Below are positions 8,043 through 15,424 of a stretch of DNA of 64,000 nt, piece after piece (the stretch's first letter is position 1; every line of letters begins with the position of its first letter). The notes under the pieces were generated by a model. It ran no database searches and had not been told where the DNA came from. It saw only the letters and a program-made list of their open reading frames with translations. Origin of the DNA: a bacterium (GTDB taxonomy: Bacteria > JAJVIF01); assembly GCA_022072165.1 (NCBI GenBank), contig JAJVIF010000003.1, forward strand, positions 248,001 to 312,000. Reading direction: 5' to 3'. A program made the position numbers and the translations under genes.

Positions 8043-9028
8043 CTCATCGGGACAGAAAGTGTCATGGTGGGTGGCAGCGACATCGCATGAGCCATCGCGG
8101 GCTCCGGATCCGCCGTGCGGTAGCGTCGCTCCAGGAATTTTTCGACCTGCGACCAGACCGCCGCGTCATATAGTAGCCCGTGATGTCCGCCCCCGTCGAT
8201 CCAGTGCAACTCCCGGCTGACCCGCGCCTGATCGTAGAGATCCTGGGAGTCCTGGGGATGATTGCCCCGGTCGGCGGTCCCGTGAATGAAGCAGAGATGG
8301 CAGTTCCGAATGCTGCCGATGACGTTGATTGGGGCGTTGTTGAAGAGGTCGCACTGCATCCGCTGGCGGGCGAGACGTCCCATGAAGCTCAGGGCTGGGC
8401 CAACCGGCATCCGGAAGCGTCGGAGGCGGTTCGCCACGGCCCGGTCGAGGGTCGCGAAGGGGGCCAACAGAATGGCATAGGGCGTCTCATCATCGACTTC
8501 CGCCAGGTAGTTCAGAGCAGCAGCCGCCCCCATCGAGTGTCCGAGCAGACCGACTTCGGCTGCCTCGACTCCCGGCTGCTCGCGGACCCAGTCGATGATG
8601 GTTTTCAGGTCGTGCCGCTCATCCATCCCGATGGTCGAGGCACGTCCGGAGCTTTCGCCGTGCCCGCGAAAATCGAAGATGCAAACCGCCAGTCCCTGCC
8701 GCCAGGCGACATCTGCCAGGTGGAGCATTTCTTCCTTGTAAGAGGTCACTCCATGCGCCAGGACCAGGACCGGGTGTTCGCCCGCCTCAGGGCGGGGAAA
8801 CCAGTTGAGGATCAGGGTTTCGCCATCGGGTGTCCGGACTGCGTGTCGCTCGGGCTTCGGCAGCTCCGGGACACGCCGCCAGTAAGCCTCTGCCACCATC
8901 CGCTTAGGTCGGGCTGGATGCAAAAAGAAAAAGGTCATCCAGCTGCAAAAAATGACGAAGAGGAGGCCCGCTCCTCCCAGGGCCCCCAACATGAGGCTCG
9001 CCGTCAGCGTCACATGTTCTGGTGGCAT
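8039..9028 (-). CDS. membrane-anchored alpha/beta hydrolase
   Basis: A 329-residue serine hydrolase with an N-terminal transmembrane segment (about residues 8-36). Visible features are the oxyanion-loop segment VLVLAHGVTSYKEEM, FDFRGHGESSG, the nucleophile elbow GLLGHSMGAA (Ser in GHSMG), an acid-strand segment CFIHGTADRGNHP and a likely catalytic His in DGGGHHGLLY. It belongs to the broad alpha/beta hydrolase fold family, closest to the BEM46/YqkD-like peripheral-membrane hydrolases; the substrate is unknown. The ATG has no Shine-Dalgarno but a TATCAT box 9 nt upstream, so a leaderless transcript is likely even though the gene follows the hldE-like gene by 45 bp. Confidence 0.85.
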   Translation of the reverse strand: MPPEHVTLTASLMLGALGGAGLLFVIFCSWMTFFFLHPARPKRMVAEAYWRRVPELPKPERHAVRTPDGETLILNWFPRPEAGEHPVLVLAHGVTSYKEEMLHLADVAWRQGLAVCIFDFRGHGESSGRASTIGMDERHDLKTIIDWVREQPGVEAAEVGLLGHSMGAAAALNYLAEVDDETPYAILLAPFATLDRAVANRLRRFRMPVGPALSFMGRLARQRMQCDLFNNAPINVIGSIRNCHLCFIHGTADRGNHPQDSQDLYDQARVSRELHWIDGGGHHGLLYDAAVWSQVEKFLERRYRTADPEPAMAHAMSLPPTMTLSVPMS

Positions 9029-9073
9029 CAGCGACTCATGATACCCGCCCGAGACTGGGATGGAGCCCTGGCT

Positions 9074-9562
9074 CTAGCCGCAGGTATCCGGCGACTGGGC
9101 CTCGCGCAGTCGCTCGAAGAGGCTGGTGGTGCTCCAGGAGCCGACCAGCGGGACGATTACCACCTGCCCTCCCCGCCCTTCGACCACTTCACGCCCGACT
9201 ACGGTCGCAGGGGCGTAGTCGCCCCCTTTCACGAGGATGTCGGGCTGCAGTGCCGTGATCAGTGCCAGGGGGGTGTCTTCGCTAAAAGGGATCACATCAT
9301 CCACGGCCCGGAGTGCCAAAAGCATGGCGCGTCGAAAGGTGAGGGGAAAGAGAGGGCGAGAGGGACCCTTCAGACGTCGCACGGAGTCATCATCATTCAG
9401 TCCCACCACCAGCAGATCCCCCAGCGCCCGGGCCTGCTCCAGCACCTCTACATGTCCGGGATGCAGCAGATCAAAGCACCCGTTGGTGAAAACAATGCGC
9501 TCGCCCCGCGCCTGTCGCGCCCGCAGCGGGGCAGTGAGCGCGTGATAGTCCGCAGCGGTCAT
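9074..9562 (-). CDS. heptose-1-phosphate adenylyltransferase-type nucleotidyltransferase
   Basis: A 162-residue cytidylyltransferase-fold enzyme matching the C-terminal half of HldE (RfaE2), which makes ADP-heptose for lipopolysaccharide or other heptosylated surface glycans. The nucleotide-binding motif TNGCFDLLHPGHV lies at about residues 26-38 and LKGPSRPLFP and ILVKGGDY follow in the expected order. The ATG at 9562 overlaps the purD stop (ATGA), so it is translationally coupled to purD. The longer open frame to 9676 lies inside purD and is rejected. No heptose kinase, isomerase or epimerase is in the window. Confidence 0.85.
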   Translation of the reverse strand: MTAADYHALTAPLRARQARGERIVFTNGCFDLLHPGHVEVLEQARALGDLLVVGLNDDDSVRRLKGPSRPLFPLTFRRAMLLALRAVDDVIPFSEDTPLALITALQPDILVKGGDYAPATVVGREVVEGRGGQVVIVPLVGSWSTTSLFERLREAQSPDTCG

Positions 9563-10821
9563 GCCCCACCTCCGATATCTGAGCGCCAGCGGAGGCCGGG
9601 AATGGGAGTCGCCTCCAGGGCGGCATAGGCGACCTGCCGGGCATCCCGGTGCGACGCACCCGCACCAACCAGACACGCGACTCGTCCACCGTTGATCCGC
9701 AAATGACCAGCTTTGTAAGCGGTTCCCGCCTGGAAGAGCGTGACCTCCGGGTGCTCTGACAGCGAGAGGAGGGCATCGATGGGAGCCCCTTTGGTGACCG
9801 TATCGGGATAGCCCTGTGCCGCGAGCACCACCCCGACCGAGACCTGATCAGCAACATCGAGAGCGAGGGACTCGAGTGTGCCGTCACGCATGGCGGTGTA
9901 GAGCGTTGAGAGGGGTGTCCGCAGTCGGGGAGTGATGCCCTGCGTCTCCGGGTCCCCCCAGCGGCAGTTGAACTCGATGACCTGTGGACCAGTGGCGGTG
10001 ATCATCAGCCCGATATAGAGAATGCCCCGATAGTCGAGCTGCCACTCCCTCAAGCCCCGGGCGGCCGGCTGCACGATTTCTGTCGCGATGGCTTCCTGCA
10101 GATCGCGATCAAGTCGCGGATGGGGCGAGAGGACCCCCATCCCGCCGGTGTTAGGGCCAGCATCGCCATCCTGGGAGCGTTTGTAGTCCATGGCATCAGC
10201 GATGGGCACGAGATGCGTCCCATCGGTCGCGCACATCAGACTCGCCTCAAACCCCTCCAGGCGTTCTTCCACCACGATGGTGCTGCCGGCGTTCCCGAAC
10301 CGCGCCTCGACCATCAGTGCCGCAATAGCTTCCTGCGCTTCCTGTCGGGTGGAGGGGAGGAGGACGCCTTTACCCGCGGCGAGGCCATCGGCCTTGATCA
10401 CGGGAGGCGCAGAGAGATCCCGCACATAGTCCCAGGCATCCGCCGGTCGGGTAAAAACCTGCGCACGGGCGGTAGGGATGCCGAAGGTGAGACAAAACTC
10501 TTTGCCGTAGGCCTTCGATCCTTCCAGCCGCGCTGCCCGGGCATCCGGTCCAATCAGTGGAAGCTGATGCTCCCGGCAATAGTCACCGAGTCCGCGCACC
10601 AGGGGCTCTTCACTGCCGGGAATAATGAGATCAGCCCCGATGTCGCTGGCCAGCTCGTGGATGCGCTCAAAGGTGACGCCATCCCAGGTGTGCGATGTGG
10701 CGAGGTCACGGGTCCCGGCGTTGCCGGGAGCGATGTGGAGGGCCGTGACAGCGGGATCGCGATGGAAGCCCCAGGTCAGGGCATGTTCACGACCGCCAGA
10801 GCCGAGGATCAGGACACGCAC
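9559..10821 (-). CDS. purD: phosphoribosylamine-glycine ligase (PurD)
   Basis: An ATP-grasp enzyme joining glycine to phosphoribosylamine in step two of purine synthesis. The 420-residue length is normal. Motifs are GSGGREHALTW at the N-terminus, PLIGPDARAARLEGSK, IKADGLAAGKGV, and the ATP-grasp metal site EFNCRWGDPETQ. The start is GTG with no Shine-Dalgarno; a TATCAT -10 box lies 8 nt upstream, so the transcript is probably leaderless. It is followed by the coupled hldE-type gene. The next purine step catalysed in this window is purM at 29.4 kb. Confidence 0.96.
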   Translation of the reverse strand: MRVLILGSGGREHALTWGFHRDPAVTALHIAPGNAGTRDLATSHTWDGVTFERIHELASDIGADLIIPGSEEPLVRGLGDYCREHQLPLIGPDARAARLEGSKAYGKEFCLTFGIPTARAQVFTRPADAWDYVRDLSAPPVIKADGLAAGKGVLLPSTRQEAQEAIAALMVEARFGNAGSTIVVEERLEGFEASLMCATDGTHLVPIADAMDYKRSQDGDAGPNTGGMGVLSPHPRLDRDLQEAIATEIVQPAARGLREWQLDYRGILYIGLMITATGPQVIEFNCRWGDPETQGITPRLRTPLSTLYTAMRDGTLESLALDVADQVSVGVVLAAQGYPDTVTKGAPIDALLSLSEHPEVTLFQAGTAYKAGHLRINGGRVACLVGAGASHRDARQVAYAALEATPIPGLRWRSDIGGGA

Positions 10822-10869
10822 AGGGACCGATGATAGGGGATGTCTGCGAACTGTCGGAGCGGATGCGGG

Positions 10870-11889
10870 CTACGCCAGAGCTTCCTGCTGCTTCATGGTC
10901 CGGGTCCGTTGCCGCTGCTGAACGCGCAGGACAGCGCCATAAAGGGCATCGGTGGCCCGCAGGGCACCAACGAAGTAGCCGATAAGCAACAGATGCTTCA
11001 GCAGGGAGAGCGCAATGGCCTGCCCCTGCAGGAGGGGTGTCGCCAGGGTCCAGGCATCCACGTCCCGGGTGATTGCGGCCAGTTGCTGCATCCGCTGCAC
11101 ATCAATCTCGAAGAAGAGGGTCAGCCCCATGATGAGCAGGAGGGACATCGTCAGGAGCTGCGGCCAGTCACGGCTCTTCCAGCATCCTTCAATGGCGTAG
11201 GCGCGGACCAGGTAGATCGCGATGATGTTGAGGACGATGAAGCTCTCGATGCTCGCCGAGGTCGAGAGGAGCCAGCCGGGGGCATTAGCCTGCAGCAGCC
11301 CAACCCAGCCCCGCATCCAGTGGGGGTTAAACCACTGGAGCCAGGGGGCATCGAGGCTGCTGTAGAAGAGATAGGTGAGCAGGAACGGCGTCAGCACACC
11401 CAGCAGAACATACCCAGGGAAGAGGAGCCCAATGACAGTCCACCGGCCCACCGGTCCCCGGGCGGTGCAGTGCGCGGTCCGGACCAGCACGAAGAGCCAG
11501 AACAGCTCCCAGGTCACCAGGAGTCGATGGCCCAGGGCCGGGGCAGAAAACTGATTCAGGACACTCACCGCGTCGCCGGTAAACCAGTAGTTGATCAGGC
11601 TCGGCAGGGGCCAAAGGAAGGCGGCGAAGAGCGCGACAAAGGCGGCATAGAACAGGTAGGCTTCGGCGCGATGGTGGGCGAGGAAATCGCCGGCGACGCC
11701 CTTGAGGTCACCGAAGGCGGCCCAGGCTTCCGCCCAGGCTGCAGCCTGCGGGAGCCCCTCCTCTTCTTCGAGGGAGGCGCGATGGTCATCCATGTGCCGG
11801 AACAGCTCGTCTGCGATCAGCATCCGCCGGCTGGTAAGCAGCCAGGGAGTATCGAGCTGGACCTCCAGGTTACGCCGGAGGGTGCGCAT
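10870..11889 (-). CDS. HAAS-type multi-pass membrane protein
   Basis: A 339-residue protein. The N-terminal 75 residues (ADELFRHMDDHRASLEEEEGL, then AWAAFGDLKGVAGDFLAHH) look like the HAAS/DUF1700 helical domain that commonly sits next to PadR regulators and is thought to couple them to membrane partners. After it come about seven hydrophobic segments. A PadR gene lies 63 bp upstream on the same strand, which is the classic PadR-HAAS pairing. The function is probably envelope-stress or transport related, but that is inference from the pairing. The ATG lacks a strong ribosome site. Confidence 0.75.
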   Translation of the reverse strand: MRTLRRNLEVQLDTPWLLTSRRMLIADELFRHMDDHRASLEEEEGLPQAAAWAEAWAAFGDLKGVAGDFLAHHRAEAYLFYAAFVALFAAFLWPLPSLINYWFTGDAVSVLNQFSAPALGHRLLVTWELFWLFVLVRTAHCTARGPVGRWTVIGLLFPGYVLLGVLTPFLLTYLFYSSLDAPWLQWFNPHWMRGWVGLLQANAPGWLLSTSASIESFIVLNIIAIYLVRAYAIEGCWKSRDWPQLLTMSLLLIMGLTLFFEIDVQRMQQLAAITRDVDAWTLATPLLQGQAIALSLLKHLLLIGYFVGALRATDALYGAVLRVQQRQRTRTMKQQEALA

Positions 11890-11952
11890 AGTGGGCGACC
11901 GCCCTTGCGGTGAGTCGACTGCTGTAAGAAGCGCCGACGCCGGGGAAAGGGG

Positions 11953-12285
11953 TTAGCTTTCCGCAGCGGCGAGGGTGCTGTCGATGGCCCCCTTGAAGGT
12001 CGACCATTCGGTCACGAGGCTGTGCAACGCCTCGGAGCCCTTCGAGGTGATCGTGTAGTACTTCCGGTCCCGACCGTTCACCGTCTGCCAATGGGCCATC
12101 AGATAGCCCAAAGTCTCCATTTTGTGGAGGGCGGGATACAGCGAGCCTTCCTTGCTCTCCAGAATCCCAATCGAGCGTGCCTTGATCCGCTTGGCAATTT
12201 CGTAGCCATGCAGGGTCTCATCACGCAGGACCGAGAGAATGAGGAGCGGCGTGGAACCCTTGAGGAGCTCCTTGTTGATAGGCAT
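11953..12285 (-). CDS. PadR family transcriptional regulator
   Basis: A 110-residue winged-helix repressor. Family hallmarks are LLKGSTPLLILSVLRDETLHGYEI, the recognition-helix region GSLYPALHKMETLGYL and the wing NGRDRKYYTITSKG. The ATG at 12285 gives the standard PadR length; the open frame extends to 12420 but would run into aroB. The HAAS-domain membrane protein directly downstream is its probable target. The promoter and a 16-bp palindrome (12324-12339) lie upstream, in the intergenic gap before the aroB stop at 12389. Confidence 0.92.
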   Translation of the reverse strand: MPINKELLKGSTPLLILSVLRDETLHGYEIAKRIKARSIGILESKEGSLYPALHKMETLGYLMAHWQTVNGRDRKYYTITSKGSEALHSLVTEWSTFKGAIDSTLAAAES

Positions 12286-12323
12286 GTGCGGCGACTCCGT
12301 AGCTTGTGAGTGGAACTGGATAT

Positions 12324-12339
12324 ACCACAACCTTGTGGT
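12324..12339 (-). promoter_or_regulatory. candidate PadR operator, 16-bp palindrome
   Basis: ACCACAA-CC-TTGTGGT is a perfect 7-bp inverted repeat with a 2-bp centre. On the minus strand it runs into TGGTATATC, a possible extended -10 element for padR, so a bound repressor would block the promoter. It lies 39-54 bp upstream of the padR ATG. Autoregulation by PadR is inferred from position and known PadR behaviour. Confidence 0.45.
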
Positions 12340-12388
12340 CCCAGTGGCAGTCCGTGCCTCGGTAAGTGTATCAGTCCATAACGAGGCA

Positions 12389-13456
12389 TCAAAGAGGACG
12401 CGCTCCGATTTTTGCGGCAATTCGCTCCCAGGACGCCGTATCCCACGGGAGGAGTCGTTCGGTGACCTCCCCCGGTGCCACTGGAATCTGCCAGCGGATT
12501 TCGCCGTTATGTCGCCGCTTCTTGTCCCCGGCGATCTGTCGGCTCAAGCGTTCGCTTGCAGGCCAGGGCCGGTTCCCGGGCCAGAGCGGCGCTACCAGTC
12601 GGGCGAGTTGTGTGGCGTAGCTGGCATCAGTCAGACCCATTTCTACGCCGAGTTCCGCTGCTGCGAGGAGGCCCAGCGCGACACACTGGCCATGCGGAAC
12701 TGCGCCCTCCCAGCCACTCTCCAGCGCATGACCGAGGGTGTGGCCCAGGTTCAGCCGACGCCGCATCCCCTTTTCAGTGGGGTCCGCCATCACAATCGCC
12801 CCTTTGATCCGGATCGCCGACTCCAGCACGGTCATGATGTCCGATTGTGGAGCTGCAGACGTCAGCAATGACTCCCAGCGGGGCATCAGCCACTGGAAAA
12901 AAGTGACATCGAGGCAGGCGGTTTTGAGCACTTCTCCCATCCCGCTGAGCCATTCCAGGAGCGGCAAAGTCGTGAGCACGGCCGGATCCAGAAGGATGCC
13001 CGATGGCTGATGAAATGCGCCGATCTGGTTCTTGACACCCCCATAGTTGATGGCGACTTTGCCACCGAGCGACGCATCCACCATCGACAACAGCGTGGTC
13101 GGGATCGCGACCCAGGGGACCCCGCGCAGCCAGGTCGCGGCGGCGAATCCGACCGCATCAGTGAGGCTCCCGCCTCCAATCGCGACAACGACCCCCTCCC
13201 GGGGGAGTGCGCGTTCCTGCAGCAGATCGAAGACCGGACGTATTCCATCGAGGGACTTGAGTTGTTCGCCCGCCATGACTGACAAATCAGGCACCGGCGA
13301 GAGCTGGTGCAGCGCTGCGACTGATGCATCGGCTATCACACACGCAGGCGCATCGCCGATACGCGTCCGAAGCCAGCCTGCGCCATCGCAAAGGCCGCCG
13401 GGAGTCAGAGTCACCTGACACAGATGCTGGTCAAACTGGAGGTCCAAGCGGGACAC
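12389..13456 (-). CDS. aroB: 3-dehydroquinate synthase (AroB)
   Basis: The second shikimate-pathway enzyme, converting DAHP to 3-dehydroquinate with NAD and a metal. It shows GGGSLTDAVGFAAATWLRG, the substrate segment PTTLLSMVDASLGGKVAIN, and metal-binding RRRLNLGHTLGHALE with a further His in PHGQCVALG. I chose GTG at 13456: it gives 355 residues, in the normal range, and has TACAAT seven bases upstream, the pattern of a leaderless start. The upstream ATG at 13549 lies inside queA and is rejected. It follows queA by 23 bp. Confidence 0.95.
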   Translation of the reverse strand: MSRLDLQFDQHLCQVTLTPGGLCDGAGWLRTRIGDAPACVIADASVAALHQLSPVPDLSVMAGEQLKSLDGIRPVFDLLQERALPREGVVVAIGGGSLTDAVGFAAATWLRGVPWVAIPTTLLSMVDASLGGKVAINYGGVKNQIGAFHQPSGILLDPAVLTTLPLLEWLSGMGEVLKTACLDVTFFQWLMPRWESLLTSAAPQSDIMTVLESAIRIKGAIVMADPTEKGMRRRLNLGHTLGHALESGWEGAVPHGQCVALGLLAAAELGVEMGLTDASYATQLARLVAPLWPGNRPWPASERLSRQIAGDKKRRHNGEIRWQIPVAPGEVTERLLPWDTASWERIAAKIGARPL

Positions 13457-13479
13457 AAACCCGATTGTAGAGCGGGCGC

Positions 13480-14508
13480 TTAGCGAATCAGCATGGCATC
13501 GCCGAAGGAAAAAAAGCGATACCCCTCTGCCACCGCCTGGCGATACCACCCGAGGGTCTGCTCCAGGCCGGCGAAGGCCGCGACCAGCCCCAACAACGTA
13601 GAGCCGGGCAAATGAAAGTTGGTGATCAGATGGTCGACGATCAGGAACTCAAAGCCCGGCAGGATGTACGTATCGACCTCGCCCGCGAACGCGCCGAAGC
13701 CTCCGGTTTGTCGTGCCGCATGTTCCAGGAGTCGGGTGGAGGTGGTCCCCACCGCGATGACCGGCACGCCGGCGGACCGCGCTGCCTGAATCGTCGCGGC
13801 CGCCGACTCGCTGATCAGGCCCCGCTCGCTGTGAATCGGATGCTGGGTCAGGTCCTCGACCCGAACCGGCTCGAACGTACCGAGTCCCACTTCGAGATCG
13901 ATCGTCACCAGCTGGTGTCCCGCATCTCGCAGCACCTCCAGCAGCGTTGGCGTGAAGTGGAGTCCGGCGGTCGGCGCGGCGGCGGAGCCTTCCCGCTCGG
14001 CGTACACCGTCTGATAGCGCTCCGGCTGTCGAAGCGTTGCGTGGATGTACGGCGGCAGGGGCATGACTCCCCAGCCGGGTAGGAGCGCACGAAAGAGGCG
14101 ATCGTCATCCACCAGCATTTCGTCATCGCCATGCGTCCTCATTTCCACCAGGGTCCCCCCCAGCAGGCCATCAAAGAAGACGAGTCGATTGCCGGGATGT
14201 AGCCGTTTGCGTCGGGAGCACTGGATGACCCAGCGTCCTGCGCCAAGATCGCGCAACAGCAGGACCTCGACTTCCCCCCCAGTGGGTTTCTGCGCGAAGA
14301 GCCGTGCCGGGCGTACCCGGGTCGCGTTGAAGACGAGGCAACTCGGCGATGGGAGCAGTTCAGGTAAATCGCGGAAGTGCCGGTGCTGCACCGATCCGGT
14401 CGCGCGGTCCGCGACCAGCAGTCGGCTGGCGTCCCGGGGCTCCAGCGGCTCCTGCGCGATCTGCTCCGGCGGGAGGTCGTAGTGGAGATCGCGGATCGTC
14501 AGCGCCAT
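13480..14508 (-). CDS. queA: S-adenosylmethionine:tRNA ribosyltransferase-isomerase (QueA)
   Basis: Transfers the ribosyl part of SAM to 7-aminomethyl-7-deazaguanine in tRNA to give epoxyqueuosine. The 342-residue length is standard. Family motifs are FHYDLP-like IRDLHYDLPPEQIAQEP at the N-terminus, RDASRLLV, the FNATRVRPARL segment, EREGSAAAPTAGLHFT, TSTRLLE and the C-terminal NFHLPGSTLLGLVAAFAG. With folE and queD earlier in the window it shows the cell makes queuosine; queC, queE, queF and queG/queH are not here. It lies 27 bp downstream of the TPR-like gene. Confidence 0.96.
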   Translation of the reverse strand: MALTIRDLHYDLPPEQIAQEPLEPRDASRLLVADRATGSVQHRHFRDLPELLPSPSCLVFNATRVRPARLFAQKPTGGEVEVLLLRDLGAGRWVIQCSRRKRLHPGNRLVFFDGLLGGTLVEMRTHGDDEMLVDDDRLFRALLPGWGVMPLPPYIHATLRQPERYQTVYAEREGSAAAPTAGLHFTPTLLEVLRDAGHQLVTIDLEVGLGTFEPVRVEDLTQHPIHSERGLISESAAATIQAARSAGVPVIAVGTTSTRLLEHAARQTGGFGAFAGEVDTYILPGFEFLIVDHLITNFHLPGSTLLGLVAAFAGLEQTLGWYRQAVAEGYRFFSFGDAMLIR

Positions 14509-14535
14509 ACGGGGAGGGAGGGCGACCGTGTCAGC

Positions 14536-15165
14536 CTAGCTATCGGGTAACAGGTCGGGGATTACAGTGCGGATGAGATCACGGAAGGGCTCCTGCTCCG
14601 CCTCGGGCAGGGCCTGCAGAAAGTCCTGGAGCATCCCGGAGCCCCCATCAGCGGCGGCGTACTTCTCAAGCCATGTCGCCGGAGGTACGCCCTCGAGCTG
14701 ATGGGAAACCGTCAGGCTGGCCAGATTGAGGAAGGTCTGGGGATATTTGGGATCCCGGGCCGCCCCTCGCTCCAGCCACATGCGGGCTTCGGTGGGACGT
14801 CGCAGTTGCACCAGCACCGCCGCGATGTTGTTATAGACCGCCGGATGATCGAAGCCGAGGAGGGCCTGCTTGTACACCTCCAGAGCCAGGTGCAGGTCGT
14901 TCGCGCGAAAGCAGGCGTTGCCAGCGTTGTAGAGGAGCATGTGGAACCAGGTCCCCTCTTCCTCCTGCTGCAACCGCCGGGAGTCAGGGGAAGCGCTGGG
15001 GTCGGTGCTGAGTCCCGGACGGGGGCGATAGAAGGTGTCCGGACCCCGGGGTGTTCGCTCAGCGTAAGTGCGGACAGCATGGAGCACCGCATCCAGCGAG
15101 GGCTGCTCGCCAATGGCGGTGCGAATCACGCTGTCGAGTTCGCCCAGCGGAGGGTACGGGGTCAT
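14536..15165 (-). CDS. TPR-like repeat protein
   Basis: A 209-residue soluble protein. The middle (about residues 85-160) reads as two to three tetratricopeptide-like helical pairs: MLLYNAGNACFRANDLHLALEVYKQALL, AVYNNIAAVLVQLRRPTEARMWLERG and PQTFLNLASLTVSHQLEG. No catalytic motif is present, so it is probably a protein-protein adaptor. GAGG lies 7 nt upstream of the ATG at 15165; the longer frame to 15294 lacks support. It is the first gene of the minus-strand run that continues into queA and aroB. Confidence 0.75.
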   Translation of the reverse strand: MTPYPPLGELDSVIRTAIGEQPSLDAVLHAVRTYAERTPRGPDTFYRPRPGLSTDPSASPDSRRLQQEEEGTWFHMLLYNAGNACFRANDLHLALEVYKQALLGFDHPAVYNNIAAVLVQLRRPTEARMWLERGAARDPKYPQTFLNLASLTVSHQLEGVPPATWLEKYAAADGGSGMLQDFLQALPEAEQEPFRDLIRTVIPDLLPDS

Positions 15166-15369
15166 CGCTGACCTCGGAGCACTGATGGCTGAAATGGTCC
15201 TGAGCTCCCGAATGGAGAATGAGTCGTCGTCGATCGCGTCTGCACGAAGGCCACCAGGCACCATCCTCTGGATCCCCCGCTTCAGGGGGCGCAAGGTGTC
15301 TTAGAAGGCCTAACGAACGATGGTAACCAAGTGAGCGGGGCAATGCTACGCCTCGCTCTCCAATAGATG

Positions 15370-15394
15370 CGCCCCCCGGGGATACCGGGGGGCG
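15370..15394 (-). terminator. stem-loop, perfect 10-bp GC stem
   Basis: CGCCCCCCGG (15370-15379) pairs with CCGGGGGGCG (15385-15394) around a 5-nt loop, 31 bp past the stop of the metalloprotease gene. There is no U-tract, so it may be a processing or RNA-stability element rather than an intrinsic terminator. Confidence 0.55.
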
Positions 15395-15424
15395 AAGTGT
15401 AAGCCGTACTACAGAACCTTCAGA

